DNA of 64,000 nt from an uncultured Pelagibacteraceae bacterium (lineage in GTDB: Bacteria; Pseudomonadota; Alphaproteobacteria; Pelagibacterales; Pelagibacteraceae): positions 105,380 through 169,379 of the forward strand of contig CACHHD010000002.1 of assembly GCA_902579605.1 (NCBI GenBank), written 5' to 3'. Of the stretch, positions 8,123 to 16,363 are shown piece after piece. Position 1 is the first letter of the stretch. Each line of letters starts with the position of its first letter. A program made the translations under genes and the position numbers. Under the pieces are notes generated by a model that saw only the letters and a list, made by a program, of their open reading frames with translations, did not search any database and was not told where the DNA came from.

Positions 8123-10892
8123 TAATTCTTCCCTTAGTTAAATTTTTTGAAATTTTATGTAATCCTGTAGCATTAGAACCTTTTATCATCAAATAATCAT
8201 TATTTTGTAAAATTTGAAGCAATATTTCTTTAAAGTCAGATTTATCTTGTAAAATATTACCTCGCTTATTTTTATTCACATTTTTATAAGTATTCATAAT
8301 GTGCTTACCGTGGATAAATAATTTATTTATTTTTGAACTGTTTATAATTGGAGATAAATTTTTATGCAAAATTCTAGATTTTTTTCCTAACTCTAGCATA
8401 TCCCCTAACAAAATATATTTTTGGTTATTATTTTTAATGTTTGATAAATTTAAAATTGATTGTTTCATTGAAAGTGGGTTGGCGTTATAGCTTTCATCTA
8501 TCAAGTTAAAAGTTAAATTCTTATATTTAATTTTGCACATTTTACCTCTTCCCTCTAAAATTTTTATATTCTTAATTTTATTCTTAATTTTGTTTATATT
8601 TAGCTTTAAAACTTCTAAAACAGCTAATGCATAAGCTATATTTTTTAAAAATTGGTCTTTTATCTTAATTCTATATTGTTTATTAAATGATTTTATTGTT
8701 AATAATTTGTATTTATTAAAATTTTTTAATTTTCCTATTTTTATATCTGATTGACTATTATAACCGACTGACACTATCTTTAATTTTCTTTTTTTAGCTT
8801 CAGATTTAAAATAATTATAAAATTTACCGTCTCTGTCTAAAATTAAACTTCCCCCAGAAGAAATATTTTTAATTATTTCCCCTTTAGCTTTTGCTATTTG
8901 ATTTAAATTTTTAAAATTTTCTATGTGGGCCTCGGCTATATTAGTTATTATTGCTACATCAGGTTTTACTATTTTTGAGAGGGTGTTGATCTCTCCTTTT
9001 TTACTCATTCCAATTTCGAAGACACCAAATTTATGACATTGTTCAAGATTACATAAACTAAGTGGAACTCCATAAGAGTTATTATATGATTTTGGTGAAA
9101 AATATGTCTCTCCAAAATTTTTAAGTAAATTTGCAACTAAGTCTTTAACTGATGTTTTTCCTGAACTTCCTGTAACTGCTATAATTTTACTGTTTGTATA
9201 ATTTCTCTTTGAAATTGCTAATTTTTTTAGAAAGTCATAAGTATTAGCAACTTTAATGGTTTTTCTCTTTGAAATTTTATTAAAGTTTTTTGATATTACA
9301 CAATTATTAGCTCCTTTAAAAACAGCTTCATTAATGAAATTATGGCCATCATTTTTTTTACCTTTTATTGCTACAAATAAATTTCCTTTTTTAAGTGATT
9401 TAGAGTCAATAGAAACTCCTAGAAAACCTTTCGTAATTTTATAACCAAAAATTTTATTTATTAAAAATTTATTTGACTGGGTATTTATTTCTATTTTATT
9501 ATTATTTTTTTTAAATTTTAAATCTTTTACTATTTTAAAATCAGAAATTTTTAATTTCTTTTTTCCGTAATCTTGAGTATCTTCATGCCCCTTTCCAGCT
9601 AATAAAATTATTTCTTTTGGACCTGAATTTTTAATAGCTGAATGTATAGCCAAGGTTCTATTGCCTATCTCAGTAACTTTTTCTTTTTTAATATGTTTGA
9701 TTATTGCTTGTCTTATTGTTTCTGGTCTTTCATTCCTTGGATTATCATCTGTTACAAATATTTTGTTACACAATTTATTTACTATTTTTCCAATCTTTTT
9801 TCTTTTGTTCTTATCTCTTTCGCCACCGCATCCAAAAACTATAGTTACATCCCTTTTAAAATGATTTTTAAGAGAATTTATTACTGTTTTAATTGCTTCA
9901 GGTGTATGAGCAAAATCAATAAAGACTTTTGTTTGATCAGGGTATTCCTTAACTAATTCAACTCTCCCTTTTACATTTTTTAATTTTTTAAAGCATTTAG
10001 AAATTTTTTTTTTATTTAACCCTATAATTTCACATGCTTTTGCTGCCATTATAAGATTTTTTTTTTGAAAATTTCCTATTGGTTTAAAATTTGAAAAATC
10101 ATATTCCTTTTTTGTATAATCAATAAAAATTTTTTTTAATTTTCTTTTTTGTGTAATTTTTGAAATTTTTTGTATTGCTGGAATAGTTTTATCGGTAATA
10201 ACGTAGCTATTTCTTTTTAATATTTTATTAAAAAGAATTAATTTAGAGTTTAAATAATTTTTCATAGATTTGTGATAATCCATGTGATCTTGAGTAAAAT
10301 TTGTAAAAATTCCTGCCTTTATATTTATTCCATTTATTCGTCCTTGACTTAAACCATGACTAGAGGCTTCTAATAAAACATTATTAATTTTTTTATCTTT
10401 TAATATTTCAAGCTCTTTGTGTAAACTTATAACATCTGGGCTAGTCAGACTATTTTTTTTTATCTTTTTAGTTTTTATCCCTAGTGTTCCAATTGTTGCA
10501 ACAGGTATATTATTTAAAGTAAGTATCTGATGAAAAAAATCCGCTACTGAGCTTTTTCCGTTAGTACCTGTCACAGCTATAATATTTTTTGGTTTATTAA
10601 TATAAAATTTTGCGCAAATTTTTCCTAGAGCTTCTCTCACATTTTTGACTTTGATAATTTTATGATTTTCTTTTATATTTTTTGAAGAAATAATTGCAGA
10701 TGCACCTTTATTAAGGGCTTTATTTATAAATTTTTCACCATTATTTTGCGATCCTTTTATCGCAAAGAATAGATCACCCCTTTTTAGCTTTCTTGTATCT
10801 GAAGAAAGTCCTTTAACTTTTATGTTAGAAAGTTTTTTTGGACAATTTTTAATAAGCTTTTTTAACAACATGATGATTAGGAACTTCTTCAT
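8112..10892 (-). CDS. murE-murF: Fused MurE-MurF: DAP-adding ligase and D-Ala-D-Ala-adding ligase
   Basis: A single uninterrupted frame of 926 residues holds two complete Mur ligases. Residues about 8-455 are MurE: ATP loop TGTNGKS (108-114), LEASSHGLSQGR, DFAHTPEA, and DNPR (383-386), the motif of enzymes adding meso-diaminopimelate. A Lys/Asn-rich linker spans about 456-475. Residues about 476-926 are MurF: ATP loop TGSSGKT (574-580), NNSYGVPLS, DESYNANP and GDMLELG. Both halves keep their catalytic motifs, so both steps are probably active. An ATG at 10871 (residue 8) is an equally good start and shortens the 44-bp overlap with ftsI to 23 bp. Confidence 0.95.
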   Translation of the reverse strand: MKKFLIIMLLKKLIKNCPKKLSNIKVKGLSSDTRKLKRGDLFFAIKGSQNNGEKFINKALNKGASAIISSKNIKENHKIIKVKNVREALGKICAKFYINKPKNIIAVTGTNGKSSVADFFHQILTLNNIPVATIGTLGIKTKKIKKNSLTSPDVISLHKELEILKDKKINNVLLEASSHGLSQGRINGINIKAGIFTNFTQDHMDYHKSMKNYLNSKLILFNKILKRNSYVITDKTIPAIQKISKITQKRKLKKIFIDYTKKEYDFSNFKPIGNFQKKNLIMAAKACEIIGLNKKKISKCFKKLKNVKGRVELVKEYPDQTKVFIDFAHTPEAIKTVINSLKNHFKRDVTIVFGCGGERDKNKRKKIGKIVNKLCNKIFVTDDNPRNERPETIRQAIIKHIKKEKVTEIGNRTLAIHSAIKNSGPKEIILLAGKGHEDTQDYGKKKLKISDFKIVKDLKFKKNNNKIEINTQSNKFLINKIFGYKITKGFLGVSIDSKSLKKGNLFVAIKGKKNDGHNFINEAVFKGANNCVISKNFNKISKRKTIKVANTYDFLKKLAISKRNYTNSKIIAVTGSSGKTSVKDLVANLLKNFGETYFSPKSYNNSYGVPLSLCNLEQCHKFGVFEIGMSKKGEINTLSKIVKPDVAIITNIAEAHIENFKNLNQIAKAKGEIIKNISSGGSLILDRDGKFYNYFKSEAKKRKLKIVSVGYNSQSDIKIGKLKNFNKYKLLTIKSFNKQYRIKIKDQFLKNIAYALAVLEVLKLNINKIKNKIKNIKILEGRGKMCKIKYKNLTFNLIDESYNANPLSMKQSILNLSNIKNNNQKYILLGDMLELGKKSRILHKNLSPIINSSKINKLFIHGKHIMNTYKNVNKNKRGNILQDKSDFKEILLQILQNNDYLMIKGSNATGLHKISKNLTKGRINAI

Positions 10893-12576
10893 TATTTATG
10901 GCTAAAATAGGTCCAATTTTTTCTATAATTTTGCCTGATGAGTAAACAGCGTTCCAACCTGCTTCATTTCTAGTTCCTTTTATCTTTACTCCTCTATAAT
11001 CATAAATAAGATTTTTAGCTATCTGTGGGTCATCAAGCATTACTAAAAGAATATAATCCTTATTTGATGCGGTAAAAAAAGATAAAAAAGTATTAATATT
11101 TTTACTTTTATCATCATAATATTGTGAGGTCCCAGTTTTTCCTGAAACATTATATCCAAATATATCAGCTAAACTTGCTGTGCCTTTTTGTTCAGTTACA
11201 ACTTTTCTTAATATGTTTCTTATTTTTATGCTAGTTTCTTCTGAAATAATTCTCGCATGACTTAAATTATTATTTTTATCCTTTTCTAAAGTAGGTGATA
11301 TAATTTTCCCGCCATTGATTAAACTCGCATATGCTGCTGCAACTTGAAGAGGAGTTGTGGTTATACCATGACCATATGAAATTGTCTCAAGTTTACATTT
11401 GTTCCAATTAAAAGGGATTGGTTTTCCGATTTCATCTAGTTCAAACTTTGGGCTATTTAAAAGATTTAATTGATTTAAAAATTTCTTGTATTTTTCTTCT
11501 CCAATTTTTCTAGCAATTTTAACTGTTCCAATATTAGAAGACTGAACAAGAATATCCTCTACTGTCATATTTTCAGGAAATTGTTTTATATCTGAAATTT
11601 TATGTACAGAACACTTAATACTATTTTCAATATTTTTTATTACTGTTTTTGTGTCTACTATTTCTTCTTCAAGGGCTAAAGCTATAGTGAACGTTTTAAA
11701 AATTGAACCTAATTCAAAAACACCTTTCGTGATTTTATTCATAAATTCTTTATCTCTCACGTCCACTCTTTTATTAATATTAAAATCAGGAAGTGAAACC
11801 AAAGATAAAACTTCTCCATTTTCTGAGTCCATTACCAAAGAAGCAGCGCCTTTAGCCTTAAAGATTTCTAATGCTTCCTCTAGTTCTTGTTTAACCAAAT
11901 ACTGGATATTGGTATCTAGTGAGAGCTTTAAAGGTTTGTTAATATTTTTTTTGTTTCTCAAGTAATTATCATAATAATTTTCTACTCCAGAAATACCGTA
12001 ATTATCATAATCTGTTTGACCAATTATGTGGCTGTAAAGATTTGATTGAGGATAAATTCTTGTTTGAAACGGCTCAAATACAATAGCCTTTTCACCAAGT
12101 TTCCATAATTTTTTTCTTTGGGTCTCAGTTAGTCTCTTTTTTAGATAAAAATATTTTTTATTTTGAAGATTTTTATTTAAATTTTCAGTATTAATTTCAG
12201 GTAAGGCTAACTTAATTTTAACTAAAAATTTCTTCTTATCATTTACAAGATTTGGTTTTATTGCAGCATGATAAGCAGTAATATTTCTTGATAGTAAAAT
12301 TCCATTTCTATCTAATATATCGTTTCTTAGATAATTTGATTTATGCTTATAAACCAAGTTTTCAACGTTATTTGCATGCTGCAATGAAATAAATATTATT
12401 TTAAAAGAGAATATAAGTATAAGAGAAAAAAAACAAAAAAAAAGTAAATAAACCCTGTCTTCGTTTATGATAAATTCTTTTTCTTTTCTTAGTTTTTGAT
12501 TTGTGCTCAAATAATCTTCGAAATAAAAGCTTTGTTGATTTTTATTGAGATATTTTTTTGTTTTTTTTTTTCTCAT
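10849..12576 (-). CDS. ftsI: Septal peptidoglycan transpeptidase FtsI (PBP3)
   Basis: A class B penicillin-binding protein of 575 residues. A basic cytoplasmic N terminus is followed by one membrane anchor (about residues 41-63). The transpeptidase motifs are S291-I-F-K294, S346-S-N348 and K480-T-G482. It crosslinks septal peptidoglycan together with FtsW. It starts 3 bp after the ftsL stop and overlaps the murE-murF start. Size and motif spacing are normal. Confidence 0.96.
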   Translation of the reverse strand: MRKKKTKKYLNKNQQSFYFEDYLSTNQKLRKEKEFIINEDRVYLLFFCFFSLILIFSFKIIFISLQHANNVENLVYKHKSNYLRNDILDRNGILLSRNITAYHAAIKPNLVNDKKKFLVKIKLALPEINTENLNKNLQNKKYFYLKKRLTETQRKKLWKLGEKAIVFEPFQTRIYPQSNLYSHIIGQTDYDNYGISGVENYYDNYLRNKKNINKPLKLSLDTNIQYLVKQELEEALEIFKAKGAASLVMDSENGEVLSLVSLPDFNINKRVDVRDKEFMNKITKGVFELGSIFKTFTIALALEEEIVDTKTVIKNIENSIKCSVHKISDIKQFPENMTVEDILVQSSNIGTVKIARKIGEEKYKKFLNQLNLLNSPKFELDEIGKPIPFNWNKCKLETISYGHGITTTPLQVAAAYASLINGGKIISPTLEKDKNNNLSHARIISEETSIKIRNILRKVVTEQKGTASLADIFGYNVSGKTGTSQYYDDKSKNINTFLSFFTASNKDYILLVMLDDPQIAKNLIYDYRGVKIKGTRNEAGWNAVYSSGKIIEKIGPILAINNEEVPNHHVVKKAY

Positions 12577-12579
12577 AAA

Positions 12580-12885
12580 CTATTTTTTTGAAATCTTATT
12601 GTTTTCCAAAATAAAACTTTTGTAATCTGGATAAATTTTGGAAATAGACATGTATTGATATTCATCATTTGATAAAAAGACTATTTTTTCTTGTAAAATT
12701 TTTGGGGATGTTAAATAATAAAACTCTATTTGGCTTTCTTTAAGTTCCTTCTTTAAATAATAAATTTTATCTTTATGAACTTCTATATTTTTTTCAATCA
12801 CTCTTGTTTTATTTTTAATAATTGACGTGCAAAAAAGTAAAAATGAGAAAACAAAAATTGAAATAAACAGTTTCTTATTGAACAT
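12580..12885 (-). CDS. ftsL: FtsL-like small divisome protein
   Basis: A 101-residue bitopic protein. It has a short basic N terminus, one hydrophobic segment (about residues 6-22), then a periplasmic coiled-coil-like region (about 30-70) rich in Glu, Lys and Ile with heptad-like spacing. FtsL diverges so strongly that sequence alone would not settle it. The identification comes from size, topology and the diagnostic slot between rsmH and ftsI. It overlaps rsmH by 11 bp and ends 3 bp before ftsI. Confidence 0.8.
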   Translation of the reverse strand: MFNKKLFISIFVFSFLLFCTSIIKNKTRVIEKNIEVHKDKIYYLKKELKESQIEFYYLTSPKILQEKIVFLSNDEYQYMSISKIYPDYKSFILENNKISKK

Positions 12886-13888
12886 TTTTTTTCTCCAAAT
12901 CAGTCAAATTTTTAAATTTAGTTTTAAATTTTTTAGGTTCTCTAAAAACTTCCCCGCTTCTTACAGCTGTTCTTAATTTGGCTGACCGTGATCTTGGGTT
13001 ATTTTTAATTTCCTCTGAGGACGCCCTGATAATTCTATTTTTATAACTTTCAAATAAATAAAGATTGTTTTTTTTTATTTCTGGAAAATATTTATTACTT
13101 CTTGATTGATTTTTAGAAAAATTTTTAAAATAAAATTTTACTATTTTATCCTCAATAGAATGAAAACTTATGACAACAAGTTTTCCACCGGGCTTTAGTA
13201 ATTTTGTAGCTTTTGATATTCCGTCAATAAGTTCAGATATCTCTTGATTTACAAAAATTCTTATTGCTTGAAATGTTTTTGTGCTCTCATCAATTTTTTT
13301 CTTGTAATCCTTTTTTTTTGATTGTTTTATAATTTTAACTAATTCATCTGTATTTTGTATTTTTCTAATTCCTCTCTGTTTAATTATATTCTTTGCAATA
13401 GTTGATGCTTCATTTTCTTCTCCAAAATTTTTAATTATGTCTTTTAAATCATTTTGATTTAAAGAATTGATTACTTCAAAGGCAGATATATGAGAAAGCC
13501 CCATAGACATGTCTAATTTGTTTTTTGATTTAAATGAAAACCCCCTTGATAAATTATCTAACTGGTCTGAAGAAATACCTAAATCAAATATAATTGCATC
13601 AAATTTTTTATTCGAAAAACAGTCTAAATTACTAAATTTGTCGTTGTGAAAGGAAAATCTTGACTTAAATTTATTTTTTAGTTCACTTGCAAAAGGTCTT
13701 ACATTTTGATCTCTATCTAGTGCAATTACTTTCGTGTTTTTGTGTTTTAATATTTCTCTCGAATAACCTCCTGAACCAAAAGTGCAGTCCATAAAAAGCC
13801 CTCCATTTCTAGGGGAGCATATCTCTAAAACCTCATTAAGCATCACTGGAAGATGTTTTGCTTCCAGTGATGTATGGGGTAATTTCAT
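12875..13888 (-). CDS. rsmH: 16S rRNA (cytosine-1402-N4)-methyltransferase RsmH (MraW)
   Basis: A 337-residue SAM-dependent methyltransferase. The opening HLPVMLNEVLE, the SAM loop CTFGSGGYSREIL, DLGISSDQLD and the C-terminal VVISFHSIEDKIVK and NPRSRSAKLRTA blocks are characteristic. It methylates C1402 in the ribosomal P site. In most dcw clusters it directly follows mraZ. Here ftsZ is interposed, ending 21 bp upstream of this ATG. It overlaps ftsL by 11 bp. Confidence 0.96.
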   Translation of the reverse strand: MKLPHTSLEAKHLPVMLNEVLEICSPRNGGLFMDCTFGSGGYSREILKHKNTKVIALDRDQNVRPFASELKNKFKSRFSFHNDKFSNLDCFSNKKFDAIIFDLGISSDQLDNLSRGFSFKSKNKLDMSMGLSHISAFEVINSLNQNDLKDIIKNFGEENEASTIAKNIIKQRGIRKIQNTDELVKIIKQSKKKDYKKKIDESTKTFQAIRIFVNQEISELIDGISKATKLLKPGGKLVVISFHSIEDKIVKFYFKNFSKNQSRSNKYFPEIKKNNLYLFESYKNRIIRASSEEIKNNPRSRSAKLRTAVRSGEVFREPKKFKTKFKNLTDLEKKNVQ

Positions 13889-13909
13889 TATAATTATTCG
13901 AAATTTTCA

Positions 13910-15358
13910 TCAATATTTTTGTTTCCTTAAGAATGCAGGTATTTCAAATTCGTCGTCATCTGAGTGATTTTGATCAAATAATTTATCATTTTGTTGAGTT
14001 TCAACTTCATGATTATTTTCCTCAGTATCACTTTTAGCTTCTGAAAAAAGCTGCGGGGTATATTCTTCTTCCGTTACAGGGTCTTCAAATTTATTTTCAA
14101 CTTCAAGATTATTTTCTATATATGATGCGTTTTCAATTGAAACCCCAGCTGATCCTAAATTTAAATCACTAGTAACGTTTTTGGATGATGTTTGCTCTAA
14201 CTTTTCATTTTCTTCATTAACAGGAGGAGTTTTAATCTCTACACTCTCATCGAGCTTTAAAGCTGTAGCTCCGTCAATTGAACTAATAGGGCTATGCTCA
14301 ACATTTGTTTTTTTAAAAATATTATCAGAGTACCCCGGGTTTCGGTTTTGAATTCTATTAACCATATTTAGAATGGTTTTTGACTCTGGTGTTTGTCCAT
14401 CTAAAGATGTAGCAACTATAGAAACCCTCATTTTTCCATTCAAACTTTCGTCTTGAATTGCCCCAAATATTAACTCACATTCAGGGTCAACCTCTGCTCT
14501 GATTTTATTTACTGACTGATCTACTTCGAACAAGGTAACATCCTCACCTCCAGTAATGTTTACTAAAAGGCCTTTTGCACCTTTTAGAGAGTATTCATCT
14601 ATAAGAGGGTTATTCAAAGCCATTTCTGTAGCCGCACTTGCCCTATTTTCACCCTCAGCTTCACCAGTTCCCATCATAGCTTTTCCCATCGAGCTCATAA
14701 CAGTTTCGACGTCTGCAAAGTCTAGATTGACCATTCCTGGTCTAACCATTAAATCAGTAACACTTTGAACACCGTGTTTTAAAACATCATTTGATAAAGT
14801 AAATGCTTCTTTCAAAGTAGTGCCTTCATTTGCTATTTTAAAAAGATTTTGATTTGGAACTACAATAACAGTGTCAAGATGTTTCTTTAATTCTTCTAAT
14901 CCAGCCACTGCTCTTCTCATTCTTTTCGGCCCCTCATAAGAAAAAGGGAGTGTAGTGACTCCAACTGTTAAGATATTCAATTCTTTTGCAGCGCGAGCAA
15001 TAATGTGAGATGCGCCTGTTCCAGTTCCACCACCCATACCAGAAGTTATGAAAATCATATTACTACCTTGTATATAGCTAACTATTTCATTTAGAGACTC
15101 ATCAGCAGCTGCTTGGCCGATATCATGTTTTGTACCTGCGCCCAAACCTTTAGTTAAATTCATTCCAATTTGAATTTTTGCATCTGCTTTATTTTTACTT
15201 AAATCTTGTGCATCAGTATTTACAGCAACGAATTCTACACCGCTTAATCCTGACTCAATCATTGCATTGATTGCATTTCCGCCAGCTCCACCTACACCCA
15301 TTACTAGTATTCTAGGTTTTAACTCTTTTAATTCACCTCCACCAACATTTATACTCAT
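13910..15358 (-). CDS. ftsZ: Cell division GTPase FtsZ
   Basis: Tubulin-like GTPase forming the Z ring, 482 residues from the ATG at 15358. That start follows a purine-rich Shine-Dalgarno run (AGAGGGGGGA, rare in this genome). The longer open frame back to 15451 begins inside mraZ and is rejected. The tubulin signature GGGTGTG is at residues 109-115. The globular domain ends near residue 325. A variable acidic linker rich in Glu, Asn and Ser follows, and the protein ends in the conserved tail FEIPAFLRKQKY that binds FtsA and other partners. The position between mraZ and rsmH is unusual. Confidence 0.97.
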   Translation of the reverse strand: MSINVGGGELKELKPRILVMGVGGAGGNAINAMIESGLSGVEFVAVNTDAQDLSKNKADAKIQIGMNLTKGLGAGTKHDIGQAAADESLNEIVSYIQGSNMIFITSGMGGGTGTGASHIIARAAKELNILTVGVTTLPFSYEGPKRMRRAVAGLEELKKHLDTVIVVPNQNLFKIANEGTTLKEAFTLSNDVLKHGVQSVTDLMVRPGMVNLDFADVETVMSSMGKAMMGTGEAEGENRASAATEMALNNPLIDEYSLKGAKGLLVNITGGEDVTLFEVDQSVNKIRAEVDPECELIFGAIQDESLNGKMRVSIVATSLDGQTPESKTILNMVNRIQNRNPGYSDNIFKKTNVEHSPISSIDGATALKLDESVEIKTPPVNEENEKLEQTSSKNVTSDLNLGSAGVSIENASYIENNLEVENKFEDPVTEEEYTPQLFSEAKSDTEENNHEVETQQNDKLFDQNHSDDDEFEIPAFLRKQKY

Positions 15359-15377
15359 AATCCCCCCTCTTTTTTGT

Positions 15378-15824
15378 TTAATTATTATCCCATTTAAGTT
15401 TAGATCTATTTTGTAAAGCTTTTTTTCTAGCAAATGATCTAAATTTCTCAAAGTTTTTAGGACTCCACACTTGAAAAGTTGTTCCCAAACCTACAAATAA
15501 AATATTTTTTGTAACTTTTGCGTAATCTAAGAGTTTTTTGGTAAATTGTACTCTTCCTTCAGTATCGAAGATGAGATTTGAACTTTCAGAAAGAACTGAT
15601 GTAGCAAAATAATCTCTTTTTTCTTCAAACGGATTTAAGGTATCAATAGAATTTGAAAGTTTTTCAATTCTGTCTTGTGTGCAACATTCTAATGCTTGGC
15701 TACTGAATGACGGGTAAGAGATAAATCCATTGTAACCTTGTGATGTTAAAAAGGATCTAAAAGCTGCGGGTACTGAAACTCTTCCCTTTTTATCAATGTT
15801 ATTTTCGTAAGTTGACAAAAACAT
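15378..15824 (-). CDS. mraZ: Transcriptional regulator MraZ
   Basis: A 148-residue protein with two SpoVT/AbrB-like DNA-binding halves. It begins MFLSTYENNIDKKGRVSVPA, the classical MraZ N terminus, which is why I take the ATG at 15824. The frame open to 15857 would need a TTG start. The second copy of the motif contains DTEGRVQFTKKLLDYA. MraZ binds repeats in its own promoter and controls the dcw cluster. Three such boxes lie just upstream (15872-15896). ftsZ starts 19 bp after its stop. Confidence 0.95.
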   Translation of the reverse strand: MFLSTYENNIDKKGRVSVPAAFRSFLTSQGYNGFISYPSFSSQALECCTQDRIEKLSNSIDTLNPFEEKRDYFATSVLSESSNLIFDTEGRVQFTKKLLDYAKVTKNILFVGLGTTFQVWSPKNFEKFRSFARKKALQNRSKLKWDNN

Positions 15825-15871
15825 ATTTTTAAAAATCTTTAATATTTCTCTTATCAATTAATCCTCCATTT

Positions 15872-15896
15872 TGGGATTATTTGGGATAATATGGGT
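15872..15896 (+). promoter_or_regulatory. MraZ box: three TGGG repeats with exact 10-bp period
   Basis: Direct repeats TGGGA (15872-15876), TGGGA (15882-15886) and TGGGT (15892-15896) are spaced exactly 10 bp apart. They overlap the putative -10 element and start point of mraZ. In E. coli, MraZ binds TGGGN repeats separated by 5 bp upstream of its own gene; this array fits that layout. Binding here would block the promoter, implying autorepression. The orientation relative to mraZ (repeats on the opposite strand) was not compared with other species. Confidence 0.65.
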
Positions 15897-15913
15897 TTTA
15901 ATACATTAGTCAA
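15886..15913 (-). promoter_or_regulatory. Putative sigma70 promoter of mraZ and the dcw cluster
   Basis: On the minus strand a TTGACT -35 element (15908-15913) is separated by 16 bp from a TATTAT -10 element (15886-15891). The expected transcription start is near 15879, about 55 bp before the mraZ ATG. This is the best promoter match between rnpB and the dcw genes and would drive the whole overlapping gene series. Assigned from consensus only. Confidence 0.6.
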
Positions 15914-15969
15914 TAGAATAGTTTTTCTTTAAAGAGTACAAAAAAAGAACATCTATTTAAGTTGGTGTT

Positions 15970-16323
15970 GCTAGATAATCTATAAGCCGGGTTCTGTCAT
16001 TTAAGAAGTCATTTATCTAGGCATATTCTTGCAAATATGCTCAAGCGGCTAACCCGAATGATTAACTAAAGACGGTTTTTAGTGTTCACACACAATATCA
16101 TCCCTATTTAGCCTTGCTCCACTTGGGGTTTACCTAGCGATTTTTGTTACCAAAAACCCGGTGTGCTCTTACCACACCGTTTCACCCTTACCTTGATTAG
16201 GCGGTTTATTTCTGTGGCACTAGCCCTAAGGTCGCCCTCGCCAGCAGTTAACTGGCAAGCTGTCTTTAAGGAGCCCGGACTTTCCTCTATCAAATTATGA
16301 TAGCGACTATCCAATTATCTAGC
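15970..16323 (-). ncRNA. rnpB: RNase P RNA (bacterial type A)
   Basis: The catalytic RNA of RNase P, which matures tRNA 5' ends. Read on the minus strand, the 5' part has GAGGAAAGTCCGGGCTC and the 3' part has the ACAGAACCCGGCTTAT block, the two universally conserved regions. The ends are set by a perfect 10-bp P1 helix: GCTAGATAAT at the 5' end (16314-16323) pairs with ATTATCTAGC at the 3' end (15970-15979), giving 354 nt. It lies upstream of and co-directional with mraZ. Confidence 0.93.
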
Positions 16324-16332
16324 AATAAGTAG

Positions 16333-16363
16333 ATAATATTTTAAAAAGAGAAAATCAAGTCAA
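16333..16363 (-). promoter_or_regulatory. Putative promoter of rnpB
   Basis: On the minus strand TTGACT (16358-16363) and TATTAT (16333-16338) stand 19 bp apart, about 10 bp before the predicted 5' end of RNase P RNA. The spacing is a little long; shifted -10 choices would give 17 or 18 bp. The -35 element overlaps the last codons of the amidase gene, as expected in such a compact genome. Confidence 0.4.

Noticed and set aside
9642..9956. Open frame of 104 codons on the plus strand in the murE region
   Set aside because: It is antisense to conserved MurE motifs. The hydrophobic, Phe-rich translation is the usual shadow of Lys-rich coding sequence.
15359..15451. N-terminal extension of FtsZ by 31 codons overlapping mraZ
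   Set aside because: The extension is not FtsZ-like and lies inside mraZ; a strong Shine-Dalgarno run stands right before the ATG at 15358.
15901..15969. Intrinsic terminator after rnpB
   Set aside because: A T-run is present on the minus strand, but I could not find a stable hairpin in front of it.
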